Translations under genes and position numbers: made by a program
In this document: positions 8,653-17,857 of the stretch, one piece after another
Layout of the letters: every line of letters begins with the position of its first letter
Position numbering within the stretch: position 1 is the first letter of the stretch
Notes under the pieces: model-generated
Told to the model about the DNA's origin: nothing
What the model saw: only the letters and a program-made list of their open reading frames with translations
Database searches by the model: none
NCBI GenBank assembly: GCA_913064945.1
Contig: CAJYAN010000002.1
Location: forward strand, 248,001-312,000
From: an uncultured Gammaproteobacteria bacterium
Lineage (GTDB): Bacteria; Pseudomonadota; Gammaproteobacteria; UBA6429; Thiohalophilaceae
Length of the DNA: 64,000 nt
Direction of reading: 5' to 3'

Positions 8653-10602
8653 TTACTTAAAGTTTGCCTGCCAGCTGATATAGGCTCGGCGTTCGGGATA
8701 GTTCATCAGGCGAGTTACGGGGACTTCGTTAAAGGTGTTTTGTATCGTCAGGGATAATTCCGAATCGATGCCGTGAAACTTTAGCTCTTTGGCCAGGCGC
8801 ATATCCATGCGTGTGTATGGTGGTAGTAAAATCGGGTCGCTCGATGTCCTGGCTAATGGCTTTGTCTCGCTACGATAGTATAGGCCAAGGCTGCCCTTAT
8901 ATTGGTGTGAAAATTTCTGTATCAGCAAAAGGTTGAAAAGATGCTGGGGGAATGAAATGTTATATTTACTGTTAACGGTGTTGGCAGTGCTGTTGATTTT
9001 TGTGTAGGAGAAGTTGGCGATTATTCTTGTGTCCTGAGTTGGCCGTAGCGTCAAACTGGTTTCGATGCCACGGATATTGGCGTGATCAAAATTGTCGAAG
9101 TAGTAGTATTGAATAGACCCTGAAGAAACATGAGAGGTGTAGTTTATCAGGTTGTCGATATCGTCATAGTATATTTTCGTGTCCAGAGATATCGTGCGCT
9201 TGTTATTGTTTGCTAGATATCCCAGTTCATATGTTGTGATACGTTCCGGTTTTAGATTGGAAACATTTTTGAAATTGCCGCCATAATACGGGGCCTGTTC
9301 GAAGAGTACTGGCGAACGAGTGGCTTTCGAAATAGTGAAGCGCAGGTTGTTATTACGATTAACCTGATGATTGACGCTGATTCGAGGTAGATAATTACTG
9401 CCAGCGGTATTGCTGTCCTCGTACATGATACCTGCGTTGATAAGTGTTTTTTGGGTGTGTTGATATTCTGTATTTAGAAAGAGGCGTTTGATGTTGTTCG
9501 TTTGGAAATCAGTTGAACCTAACCATAATAAGCTGGCAACTCTGTCGACACGTGAACTACCCCCCCAGATGACGCGTAACTTATTGTTGATTTCAATCTG
9601 ATTTTGTAGTTCTACTTCCATGCGTTCTGTCTTGTTACTATTGTTATCAGCGCCAGGGTAGTTGTCTTCATTTTGACTGAAGTTATGATAGACCTGAACT
9701 TGATATTCATTATGTTCAGATTGATTATGGTGCCAGGTAAATTGCTGAAACTGACTGGTGGTATGGCTTAAATGGTGGGGCGTATCGGCAGGGTAGAGTC
9801 CATTATCTTCTTCGCGTGGCCCGCCACTGTAACCGAGTTTGAATGATAGATTGTCGTTGTTATTAAATAGGTAATCACCTCGGGTGGTGACGACACGTAC
9901 CTGCTTGCCGTCATAACGATTCTTGAAGCCATCATCTTGTCGGTAGTTGACAGTCACTCGATAGTCCAGATTACCGATGCTACTGCCATGCCGGTAGATC
10001 GCATTTCCATAATTATTCGTGCCGCTGCTGATTTTGACATGATTGCCTCGGTCCTGTGAGGCGTGTCGGGTAATTATATTGATAACACCTAAAAATGAAT
10101 TGGAGCCATAGGTCGCGGCATTGGGGCCACGTATTACTTCAATTCGATCGATATCGTCCATCACAATGGGGAGATCCGCCCAGTTGACGCCCCCGAGTAA
10201 TGGTGAATAGACCGATCGACCATCAATCAGGACCTGTTGGTGACGGACGTAACGGTCAGATAGCATGTGATAACCCGCGGCGATAACGTGCCCACTGTCA
10301 TAACTGACCTGGAAGCCGGGTACCAGGCGTAGTAAATCCGGTATTTCCGTAAATCCAGAGGCCTCTATCATTTCACGATCGATAATCGAAGTGGCAACCG
10401 GTGCCTCATTGACAGGCTGTTGCAGACGTGTCGCAGACAGGACGACCGGAATATCGGCAAAAAAATCTGACTCACTGAGGAGTGGCAAGGAATCGCCAGC
10501 GGCGGCACTGGCTCGAGAGATGGTGAGACCAAGCCCGATGATTACAAAAATGGTTTGCCAGAAACAACGTGTCCGTATACTTACCAGGAAAGAACTACCC
10601 AT
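8653..10602 (-). CDS. TonB-dependent outer membrane receptor
   Basis: A 649-residue outer membrane gated channel. It has a signal peptide (about 1-34), then a plug domain with VVLSATRLQQPVNEAP near 53-68 and RIEVIRGPNAATYGSNS near 153-169. A long beta-barrel follows, rich in aromatic and asparagine residues. The start has a CGGAG ribosome binding site. No covalent heme or siderophore signature is evident and no cobalamin riboswitch was seen upstream, so the ligand is unknown. It heads a three-gene unit with a periplasmic binding protein and a GGDEF-EAL sensor. Confidence 0.9.
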   Translation of the reverse strand: MGSSFLVSIRTRCFWQTIFVIIGLGLTISRASAAAGDSLPLLSESDFFADIPVVLSATRLQQPVNEAPVATSIIDREMIEASGFTEIPDLLRLVPGFQVSYDSGHVIAAGYHMLSDRYVRHQQVLIDGRSVYSPLLGGVNWADLPIVMDDIDRIEVIRGPNAATYGSNSFLGVINIITRHASQDRGNHVKISSGTNNYGNAIYRHGSSIGNLDYRVTVNYRQDDGFKNRYDGKQVRVVTTRGDYLFNNNDNLSFKLGYSGGPREEDNGLYPADTPHHLSHTTSQFQQFTWHHNQSEHNEYQVQVYHNFSQNEDNYPGADNNSNKTERMEVELQNQIEINNKLRVIWGGSSRVDRVASLLWLGSTDFQTNNIKRLFLNTEYQHTQKTLINAGIMYEDSNTAGSNYLPRISVNHQVNRNNNLRFTISKATRSPVLFEQAPYYGGNFKNVSNLKPERITTYELGYLANNNKRTISLDTKIYYDDIDNLINYTSHVSSGSIQYYYFDNFDHANIRGIETSLTLRPTQDTRIIANFSYTKINSTANTVNSKYNISFPQHLFNLLLIQKFSHQYKGSLGLYYRSETKPLARTSSDPILLPPYTRMDMRLAKELKFHGIDSELSLTIQNTFNEVPVTRLMNYPERRAYISWQANFK

Positions 10603-11158
10603 ATCATTACTCCGTTATTACCCCACGCCAACAGGGCGATGGTAACCGGTCCTGTTCGATCATGAGATATCCCCCTGAAAAATCACCAAAAACTCAAATA
10701 ATCGTGATGTTACCTGATTATATGGTGAATGTTGCAGTAATTTGCCTCAGAAAATGGACTACGGTGTATACACGTCTATCAGGCGGTTCAATCCGTGCTC
10801 GATCAAACCATCGGCGGTCCGTGGCGTTAAACCGGCCAGGCGTTATTCAGCGGTAGTCGAATATGTGCGGAGCCAGCCTGACTCGCTATATTTTATAGCG
10901 ACCGGGGCGCTGAAAATGTTTAGTACTGCGGTATATTCAGGCCATCCGGCTCGCCGTGTCGAGATACAATCGACCTCGAAGATGCTCTGTACCCGCTGTT
11001 CAAGTGGTTCTTATAGCTCCAAAAATAACCCTAATATCAATAAGTTGAAATTTATAGGTCAAAAAACAAGCAACCAGTTAGGTAGCATTTGATCTTGTGA
11101 GAGGCCGTGTATCAACGAACGGGCGTGATTAAGCTGGGATGAGGATTAAAGTAGCGGC
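10603..11158. other. Long intergenic region with palindromes
   Basis: A 556-bp gap between divergent genes. It holds a 10-bp palindrome GTGTATACAC at 10764-10773 and a perfect 7-3-7 inverted repeat at 10884-10900. Two overlapping plus-strand open frames (10569-11092) lack ribosome binding sites and resemble no family, so I treat the region as non-coding regulatory sequence. Confidence 0.4.
10884..10900. promoter_or_regulatory. Perfect inverted repeat, possible operator
   Basis: CGCTATA, three bases, then TATAGCG: a perfect 7-bp inverted repeat between the TonB-receptor gene and the ABC exporter gene. Its position suits an operator for either divergent unit. A short hairpin is also possible, but there is no T-tract, so it is not a terminator. 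Confidence 0.3.
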
Positions 11159-13054
11159 ATGCGGCTAAGGTTTTGTTATTTAGATGATGGCATAATGCAT
11201 TTTTTCAGGAACAGATGTTGCCTCGCCGTGAATCACTATATTCGCTATACCACCGACCCTCATCGACAACGTAATGACCTGCGTAATTTACGTCGTATTA
11301 CCCCTTTTCTGTGGACGTTTCGTGGCAGGGTCGGGCTGGCGCTCGTGGCATTGGTGGGGTCCAAGATGGCCGTGGTGGCGGTACCATTCCTGTTAAAGCA
11401 AATTGTTGATGGGCTGAATATTAAGGCCGGCGTCGAACTGGTCTTACCGCTGACGCTGCTACTGGCATACGGCGGCCTGCGTATGGCGGCGAGCCTGTTC
11501 AATGAATTGCGTGATGCCATTTTTGCGCGGGTACGCTACGGCACAATGCGGAAGATCTCGGCACGTGTGTTTCAGCACCTGCATCAACTATCACTGAGTT
11601 TTCATCTCGACCGACGGACGGGGGGAGTTACCCGTGACCTGGAACGCGGCGCGGCGAGTGTCAGTTCCATACTGAATTATCTGGTGTTTAATATTTTACC
11701 GACAGCAGCCGAATTCATGTTAGTCGCGGCGATTTTGCTTTCGAAATATCAGGCGCGGTTCGCCATTGCCATTTTTAGTACCGTCATTATCTATGTCATC
11801 TTTACTTTTATGGTGACTGAGTGGCGTATGCATTTTCGGCATGAAATGAATGAACTGGATTCGAGCGCCAGTAGCAAGGCAGTGGATGGCCTGCTTAATT
11901 ACGAAACGGTAAAATATTTTAATAATGAAGACTATGAGTTGCGGCGTTATAACCAGGTGTTGCAGGACTGGGAAACTGCGGCGGTCAAGAGTCAGACATC
12001 CATGTCCATGCTCAATTTTGGTCAGGGCGCCATTATTGCTATTGGAGTGATGCTGATCATGGTATTTGCCGGTCAGGGCGTAGTGGCTGGTCATATGTCG
12101 ATCGGTGACCTGGTCATGGTGAACGCCCTGATGTTGCAGTTGTTTATTCCGTTGGGTTTTCTCGGCATTGTGTACCGCCAGTTAAAATATTCAATGGCCG
12201 ATATGGACCTGATGTTTAAATTATTGGACCGTGAGCCGGAGATTCAGGACAGGCTTGATGCCAAAGAACTGGTTGTGGCTAACGGTAGTATGGAACTCCA
12301 GTCAGTAAATTTTTCCTACCAGCCAGAACGACAGATTTTACACGATATCAGTTTCAAGGTTGCCGCCGGAAAAAAAGTCGCCATTGTCGGCCCCTCAGGT
12401 TCAGGAAAATCCACCATTGCGCGACTACTGTTTCGATTTTATGAAGTGAGCAACGGTAGTATCCTGATCGACGGTCAGGATGTCCGTAATGTCACTCAGC
12501 AGAGTCTGCGTCAGGCCATCGGGATTGTGCCACAGGATACGGTCCTGTTTAATGACAGTATTTATTACAATATCCACTATGCGAATCCCACCGCCAGTCG
12601 TGATGAGGTGATACTTGCCGCAAAAATGGCCCATATCCATGAGTTTATTGAAACCCTACCACAGGGCTATGAAACGGTAGTTGGAGAGCGCGGCCTCAAA
12701 CTTTCAGGTGGCGAAAAGCAGCGCGTCGCAATTGCGCGAGTCGCGCTGAAAAATCCGCGGATACTGATTTTTGATGAGGCGACATCGAGCCTGGATTCAC
12801 ATTCGGAACAGGCCATCCTGGAATCACTGCGGGCTGTGGCAGAACAACACACTACCGTAGTGATTGCTCATCGACTCTCCACGATTGTGGACGCTGATAG
12901 CATACTGGTCATGGACAAAGGTCGTATTGTTGAGCAGGGCAGTCACTCGCAATTATTATTACAACAGGGTCTCTACGCCAATCTATGGGCATTGCAGCAG
13001 GAAGAACGACAGGCACAGGATGTTGAGCCTGCCACTGTCAATGTATCAAAATAA
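11159..13054 (+). CDS. Atm1/ABCB7-type ABC exporter (fused permease-ATPase)
   Basis: A 631-residue inner membrane exporter: a six-helix transmembrane domain (about 55-345) fused to an ATPase (about 375-610). The motif NYETVKYFNNE near residue 250 is a hallmark of the Atm1/ABCB7 heavy-metal and glutathione-conjugate group. The ATPase has Walker A GPSGSGKST, signature LSGGEKQR, Walker B ILIFDEATSSLD and the switch histidine in VIAHRLS. Family members export glutathione persulfide-type or metal-thiol compounds, which fits a sulfur-metabolising cell. The first residues look unlike the family and an internal start (for example the ATG at 11195) is possible. Confidence 0.9.
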   Translation: MRLRFCYLDDGIMHFFRNRCCLAVNHYIRYTTDPHRQRNDLRNLRRITPFLWTFRGRVGLALVALVGSKMAVVAVPFLLKQIVDGLNIKAGVELVLPLTLLLAYGGLRMAASLFNELRDAIFARVRYGTMRKISARVFQHLHQLSLSFHLDRRTGGVTRDLERGAASVSSILNYLVFNILPTAAEFMLVAAILLSKYQARFAIAIFSTVIIYVIFTFMVTEWRMHFRHEMNELDSSASSKAVDGLLNYETVKYFNNEDYELRRYNQVLQDWETAAVKSQTSMSMLNFGQGAIIAIGVMLIMVFAGQGVVAGHMSIGDLVMVNALMLQLFIPLGFLGIVYRQLKYSMADMDLMFKLLDREPEIQDRLDAKELVVANGSMELQSVNFSYQPERQILHDISFKVAAGKKVAIVGPSGSGKSTIARLLFRFYEVSNGSILIDGQDVRNVTQQSLRQAIGIVPQDTVLFNDSIYYNIHYANPTASRDEVILAAKMAHIHEFIETLPQGYETVVGERGLKLSGGEKQRVAIARVALKNPRILIFDEATSSLDSHSEQAILESLRAVAEQHTTVVIAHRLSTIVDADSILVMDKGRIVEQGSHSQLLLQQGLYANLWALQQEERQAQDVEPATVNVSK

Positions 13055-13248
13055 CATGGCCGGGAATGTTGTGTTTATTTCATGAATGATGAAATGGCTT
13101 GCTTGTCATATTATGAAGTGGATTCTTTATGTATAACAATCAGTAAATATAACATTAACCTTAGCGGACGTATGGTTATTGTGCATGACATTTTTATCGT
13201 TAACAAGGTATGATCTGATCATTCAATAGACTGCGATAGAGGTTTACG

Positions 13249-13572
13249 ATGGATTTAGGTGGTTGCTCAGCAGGTGAACCCTTTGCCTTACAGGTAAAGG
13301 ACAACAGCATGGAGCCTGAGTTTAAAATGGGTAATATCATAATCATTGACCCAACCGGTCTCGCGACGCATGGGGCCTATGTTCTCGCAATGGTTGAAAA
13401 TGGTTATATTTTTAGACAACTGGTGATCGAAAATAATCAGCATTACCTACAACCCTTGCATGAAGATTATCTGCATGAGAAACGTGAGATTACATTGGAT
13501 GCCATTCACGGTGTCATTGTTCAACAGGCTGGGGCAAAAGGTAAACGCCGCGATCGCAAGCGTTACGATTAG
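13249..13572 (+). CDS. S24/LexA-like peptidase domain protein
   Basis: A 107-residue protein consisting only of a LexA-type C-terminal fold, with no helix-turn-helix. The nucleophile region KDNSMEPEF is present (S20), followed by MGNIIIIDP. At the position of the catalytic lysine the sequence reads YIFRQL, so arginine (R56) stands where LexA has lysine. The tail is very basic (residues 95-106). Self-cleavage is therefore doubtful; it may be a binding or regulatory fold. It precedes the RlmA-like gene on the same strand with a 70-bp gap. ATG start with a weak GATAGAGG-type ribosome binding site. Confidence 0.75.
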   Translation: MDLGGCSAGEPFALQVKDNSMEPEFKMGNIIIIDPTGLATHGAYVLAMVENGYIFRQLVIENNQHYLQPLHEDYLHEKREITLDAIHGVIVQQAGAKGKRRDRKRYD

Positions 13573-13600
13573 TCGGTTATGCCTGCATGGTCCAGAGCCG

Positions 13601-13640
13601 ACACCTGATCCCTTGTCGATGACCTAGTACCTGGTCGTTA
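13601..13640. repeat. Short copy of the ACCTGG/CTTAG repeat
   Basis: The stretch CACCTGATCCCTTG followed by GACCTAGTACCTGG and TCGTTAG resembles the element at 2784-2840. It lies directly before the GTG of the RlmA-like gene. The match is degenerate and the boundaries are approximate. Confidence 0.35.
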
Positions 13641-13642
13641 GA

Positions 13643-14491
13643 GTGTATTTACATCCAAATTTAGCACTTATCTGTCCACTGGATGGCAAGCCGTTGGCGA
13701 GATACGAGGATCAGCTGTCTTGCGACAATGGGCATAGTTTTGATATTGCCAGGCAAGGGTATGTCAACCTGTTGCCCGTGCAACAGAAAAAATCAAAACA
13801 GCCGGGTGATAGCAAAGAGATGATTATTGCCCGTCATCGCTTTCTTGAGGCAGGATACTACCTCCCTGTTGCGGACAAGTTAAATGAAATCGTGGCGAGT
13901 TTGACCGCAGGCGACAGCGGCATCACACTGCTCGATGCCGGTTGCGGAGAGGGCTATTACCTCGCACATTGTCTGCAATTTTTAAAATGTCTGTCCGTAA
14001 CGAGAGATGTTGTTTGTCTGGGGATGGATATTTCAAAGCCTGCAATTATCGCCGCCGCAAAGCGTAAAGATGAAATCACCTGGGTCGTAGGAACAAATAA
14101 ATCGCCGCCGGTTGAAATCCAATCTGTCGATATAATTATTTGCATGTTTGGGTTTTATGATATGGATGTTTTTGCAAAGGCATTGAAACCAGGCGGTTAT
14201 GTGATTCTGGCGGATGCGGACAATGAACATTTACTCGAATTACGACAGATAATTTATCCCTATATTAAATCTGCAAGTGCCAGGCGTGATTTTTCAGGGT
14301 TTGATTTGTTAAGTAGTCTAAGCCTGAATTACACCATACGTTTAGATCAAAGTACGTTAGCCGATCTTCTACTCATGACACCTCACCTATATCGTGCGCC
14401 AAAAGTCGGTAAAGAAGCGGTTAAGGCGCTTTCTGCATTAAATTTGACGGTCGATGTCCTGTTTAGAGTCTTTCAATGTCATAAAACATGA
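13643..14491 (+). CDS. rlmA: 23S rRNA (guanine-N1) methyltransferase, RlmA-like
   Basis: A 282-residue SAM-dependent methyltransferase expected to modify a guanine in 23S rRNA. An N-terminal zinc-ribbon region (CPLDGKPL then CDNGHSFD) leads into GYVNLLPVQQKKS and PGDS, which match the family closely. The SAM motif is LLDAGCGEGYYL near residue 94. Spacing matches E. coli RlmA ligands C5, C8, C21 and H25, but the second ligand is aspartate (D14) here. The start appears to be GTG, just after a repeat element. Other members of the family act on a neighbouring guanine. Confidence 0.85.
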   Translation: MYLHPNLALICPLDGKPLARYEDQLSCDNGHSFDIARQGYVNLLPVQQKKSKQPGDSKEMIIARHRFLEAGYYLPVADKLNEIVASLTAGDSGITLLDAGCGEGYYLAHCLQFLKCLSVTRDVVCLGMDISKPAIIAAAKRKDEITWVVGTNKSPPVEIQSVDIIICMFGFYDMDVFAKALKPGGYVILADADNEHLLELRQIIYPYIKSASARRDFSGFDLLSSLSLNYTIRLDQSTLADLLLMTPHLYRAPKVGKEAVKALSALNLTVDVLFRVFQCHKT

Positions 14492-14622
14492 GCTGTCCAA
14501 CTATTCTTCGGTGCTCAAGCCTGATACCGAGATGTTGTACTCAGGCTCTAGCAAATCTGATTGGATTAAAAATCGGTGATGGTAATTACGAACACCAGGA
14601 GATATTGGAAAACGGCTGCTGA

Positions 14623-15093
14623 TTATTTCTCTTGCCTGGGAGCCTTCTGTTCCGGTCGCAGACGCGGAGCAAAGTATGCATCTGCGCTATCTTCATCTAC
14701 CCGTTCTCCATTCGACTTGACCAGCGGTTGTTCATATTCACTCCAGCCGCGCAGCCCCGTCTTTAAAGATAATGCATTAACAAAGCCTAGTTGTTTCATG
14801 GTGTAAGCGGCAAGCACGCTGCGCTTACCGGAGCGACATATCACCACGATTTCTTTATCCCGGCCACTGGCAAGCTCAGGTACGGTTTCTTCATAGTCAT
14901 ATTCGCAGGCGCTTTCAAGTACGCCTCGTGGGACATTAATAGAACCATCAATATGCATGGCATTGTATTCATAAGGTTCTCGGATATCCAGCAGTATGGG
15001 GGTTCTTTCCTGAAGGGTTTCTTCCAGGTCCCAGGGAAATATCTCCGTTACTTCGTGTGAGCATTCGTCTACAAGGTCATTGAATTTTTTCAT
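14623..15093 (-). CDS. Rhodanese-domain sulfurtransferase
   Basis: A 156-residue single-domain rhodanese, probably cytoplasmic since no signal peptide is seen. The active-site loop is C-R-S-G-K-R in VVICRSGKRSV, ready to carry a persulfide. LLDIREPYEYN and the HIDGSINVPRG segment are typical. The C-terminal 30 residues are polar and rich in charge. A second related rhodanese lies at 53674, with the same layout of an N-terminal extension before the domain. It is downstream of a two-component pair that follows dsr, so a part in sulfur trafficking is likely but unproven. Confidence 0.85.
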   Translation of the reverse strand: MKKFNDLVDECSHEVTEIFPWDLEETLQERTPILLDIREPYEYNAMHIDGSINVPRGVLESACEYDYEETVPELASGRDKEIVVICRSGKRSVLAAYTMKQLGFVNALSLKTGLRGWSEYEQPLVKSNGERVDEDSADAYFAPRLRPEQKAPRQEK

Positions 15094-15120
15094 TTGCGTG
15101 TACTTTATTTCAGTGTTGTC

Positions 15121-15783
15121 CTATTTTGTGACATGCTTCGACATGCCATGCTCGACGGCCATGACGGCAGCCTCGACACGAGAGTGAACATCCAGTTTTC
15201 GTAAAATCGCCTTGACGTGTAGCTTTACTGTTCCATCTGAAATGCCGAGGTTACGAGCAATGGTTTTATTGCTTTGGCCCTCGGCGAGGAGACTCAGGAT
15301 CTCTGTTTCTCGAGGGGTGAGTTCATGGAAAGGGCTTTCTTTTTCGGGCTTTGGTTCCTCGCTCTTACCTTGAACGGCGCGGGCGAGGACGGGGGCTAAG
15401 TCCGGCGCGACCACCGTTTTGCCTGCGACGATATCGCGCAAAGCAATGACCAGTGCATCGGGTTCCATATCCTTTAGCAAATAGCCCTGGGCACCAGCAC
15501 GGAGTGATTCAATTAAATCACTCTCTTCAGTGCTGGTTGTTAGCATTACAATAGGCAGGTTTTCATGACTTTGTCTGAGCATTGTCAGGACACCAAGGCC
15601 GTCGATGCCAGGCATACGCATATCCAGTAATATAACATCAGGATGGAGTTCTTCGACTAACTGCAAACTATCCTGACCATTATCAACAGAGGCAACAATT
15701 TCAATCCCCCGGCTTTCGAGTAGTCCCTCGAGGCCAACGCGAAAGAGGGTGTGATCATCGATTAATAATACGCGAAGACTCAT
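15121..15783 (-). CDS. NarL/LuxR-type response regulator
   Basis: A 220-residue DNA-binding response regulator. The receiver domain has the acidic pair in LLIDDH, phospho-acceptor D54 in ILLDMRMPG and the conserved lysine in YLLKD. The C-terminal LuxR-type helix-turn-helix has LTPRETEILSLLAEGQSNK and a recognition helix in GISDGTVKLHVKAIL. It overlaps the sensor kinase gene upstream by 4 bases (ATGA type), so the two form a pair. Targets are unknown; proximity makes the dsr cluster a candidate. Confidence 0.93.
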   Translation of the reverse strand: MSLRVLLIDDHTLFRVGLEGLLESRGIEIVASVDNGQDSLQLVEELHPDVILLDMRMPGIDGLGVLTMLRQSHENLPIVMLTTSTEESDLIESLRAGAQGYLLKDMEPDALVIALRDIVAGKTVVAPDLAPVLARAVQGKSEEPKPEKESPFHELTPRETEILSLLAEGQSNKTIARNLGISDGTVKLHVKAILRKLDVHSRVEAAVMAVEHGMSKHVTK

Positions 15784-17402
15784 GGTCTAACCTGTAATGA
15801 TGGTGGTGCGACTTCGACCGACCTGGTGGAAAGATTTAGTGTTGATGAATGATTGAAGTGTAAAAACACACGGGTACCTTCACCAGTTTCACTTTCTATT
15901 TTTAATTCAGCATTGATCCGTTTGGCACGGTCTTTCATGATTTGCAGGCCATAGTGGTCTACCTTTTGATCGGAAGAAGAGGATTTAATTCCGATGCCAT
16001 CATCTTCGATAAGTATCTGACAGTTTCCCTGCGTGTTGCTACGCAACATAATGCGGACGAAGTTGGCTTGACTATGTTTACGAATATTATTGAGCGCTTC
16101 CTGAATTATTCGTAAGACCTGTACTTCTATACTGGGTGGTAATTGAAGTAGATGCCACTCTTTTTGCAGAAAAATATGTATGCCAGTCTGGTTGCGAAAA
16201 CGTTCAACAAGATGCTCAACAGCCGGGACTAGACCTCGTCTATCTACCGGCGCGCGAAAATGTGTGATTAATTCACGCAATTCGCTATAAGCCTCGTCCA
16301 GGTTATTTTCAATCTTTTCCAATTCATGCCAGATACCAGGTTCATCACCCTGGCGTAATGTTTCATCGAGTACGCGCACCTGAAAACGTAGGCTGGCTAG
16401 CGTTTGTGCAAGTGAATCATGTAGTTCATGTGCGATGCGAGTGCGTTCTTCCATGATTGAGAGTCGGTTGGCTTCATCATCAGATCGAGCCTTGTCAATT
16501 GCCATGCCGAGGTGACGTCCAATACTGGTAAGAAGATCTTTGACATCAGCCGTATCGGCAAAGTCTTCGCGATAGACAAAAAGATTATAAACACCAAGAG
16601 TGCGATCCCGATATTGCAGGGGAACAACGACCATGCCAACGTCTTCCTTGCCGAAAAAAGCACGGCCGATAATTTTGTCGCATTGAGTTAGATCTCGTTG
16701 AAATAATACACGTCCTTCTTCGTAAGCATTACCACATAGACATGCCTGCGAAGGTATGATTTTTTCACGTTCCATTAAATCGTCATCGAATCCGATGCTT
16801 GAAACCAGATGCATTTGTTCATCATCTGTCATAAGTCGCACAACAGCCGCCCTTGCGTGGACCACGTCCTTGAGTGTATGCAGGAAGCGAGTGAGCAGGT
16901 CTTCCAGATCTCGTGAGACATTTATGCTTGCGGCCACATCATAAATAATTTCCAGAGAACGGGTTTTTTGCTGTATGTAATGAGTCTGTTGTTGTACCTG
17001 ATTCTGCATATCTTCAGATAAGAGTTTTAAAGTGCCTCCCACCATATTGATATCACTACTCAGTTGAGTTAGTCCGGCTGTACTCTTGATGTCTAATTTT
17101 GCATCGTGCTGGCCGCTATTCATCTGGGAGGCCCAGTGTCTGATTTCGGTCAATGGTTGTAGGTAATCATGCTGAATACGATAAAACAGTCCGAACAATA
17201 GCACGAGGGTCGTGACGAGTAGTAGTACGCCGATAATACTACTGATAAGACTCTGGCCGATAAGAATATCCCATACGCTTACACCTCCCAGGCCAACGAT
17301 GAATAAGGCCAGACTTATAAAAAGACTACGGGGCTGAATGCGCCTTAGTAGTTGGCGCATCAGTGTAGATGGTTGCTCTTGTGAACCTGCTTGCATAGTC
17401 AT
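15780..17402 (-). CDS. NarX-like sensor histidine kinase without periplasmic domain
   Basis: About 540 residues. Two transmembrane helices lie close together near the N terminus with almost no periplasmic loop. HAMP, a coiled coil, a GAF domain and a HisKA_3-type kinase follow, with HELHDSLAQ carrying the phospho-histidine and an ATPase ending in DDGIGI and HYGLQIM. The GAF domain has three cysteines, two in ACLCGNA and one in LTQCDK, that could bind a cofactor or sense redox state. An earlier in-frame TTG at 17468 exists; I prefer the ATG at 17402. It starts 144 bp downstream of dsrR on the same strand and may be expressed with dsr. Confidence 0.88.
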   Translation of the reverse strand: MTMQAGSQEQPSTLMRQLLRRIQPRSLFISLALFIVGLGGVSVWDILIGQSLISSIIGVLLLVTTLVLLFGLFYRIQHDYLQPLTEIRHWASQMNSGQHDAKLDIKSTAGLTQLSSDINMVGGTLKLLSEDMQNQVQQQTHYIQQKTRSLEIIYDVAASINVSRDLEDLLTRFLHTLKDVVHARAAVVRLMTDDEQMHLVSSIGFDDDLMEREKIIPSQACLCGNAYEEGRVLFQRDLTQCDKIIGRAFFGKEDVGMVVVPLQYRDRTLGVYNLFVYREDFADTADVKDLLTSIGRHLGMAIDKARSDDEANRLSIMEERTRIAHELHDSLAQTLASLRFQVRVLDETLRQGDEPGIWHELEKIENNLDEAYSELRELITHFRAPVDRRGLVPAVEHLVERFRNQTGIHIFLQKEWHLLQLPPSIEVQVLRIIQEALNNIRKHSQANFVRIMLRSNTQGNCQILIEDDGIGIKSSSSDQKVDHYGLQIMKDRAKRINAELKIESETGEGTRVFLHFNHSSTLNLSTRSVEVAPPSLQVRP

Positions 17403-17545
17403 ATTTCTATTCGATGACCCCAAATATGTAGTTATCGGTAGTTCAGATAGCAATGTATTAGAAAACAATAGTTTATACTAGTGAATTTCTTTGTGCGTAA
17501 AAAACGTTACCGCTGAAGTAATGCAGGCCTATGATAAACAAGGTT

Positions 17546-17857
17546 TTATTCGGAAACCTGAAAATTAGGGTCATTCGGATTCTTAAAAATGAAATTCATT
17601 TCACCGCTATCCAGTTTGACGTAATCCAATACTGTATCTCTTAGCAGGTCGACACTCATAGTCGAAACGACAACATCGATACCTTCGGATTTCATTTTCT
17701 GGTCGCCTTCATGCTCTTCATCTGCGAAGCCCATACCATACTGTATGCTTCCATCAATTGAGCGTTTGGCGGCAATACGCAAGGGTAGGCCCTGCAAATC
17801 ACTCTGGCGGGCTGACTCTCGAATTTTTTCTGCAGCAGCAGGTGTGATAGTGATCAT
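17546..17857 (-). CDS. dsrR: DsrR, A-type scaffold-like protein without cysteines
   Basis: A 103-residue protein with the HesB/IscA fold, last gene of the dsr cluster. None of the three cysteines that bind iron-sulfur clusters in A-type carriers is present. The C-terminal CGCG is replaced by N-P-N-D-P-N. This absence is known for DsrR of sulfur oxidisers, where the protein was proposed to act in dsr gene expression after transcription rather than as a cluster carrier. It overlaps dsrN by 4 bases. Confidence 0.9.
   Translation of the reverse strand: MITITPAAAEKIRESARQSDLQGLPLRIAAKRSIDGSIQYGMGFADEEHEGDQKMKSEGIDVVVSTMSVDLLRDTVLDYVKLDSGEMNFIFKNPNDPNFQVSE

Noticed and set aside
10603-10900. Cobalamin riboswitch upstream of the TonB receptor.
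   Set aside because: The conserved B12-box and its surrounding core were not found.
10569-11092. Two plus-strand open frames in the TonB-ABC intergenic region.
   Set aside because: No ribosome binding site, no family match, and their composition looks non-coding.
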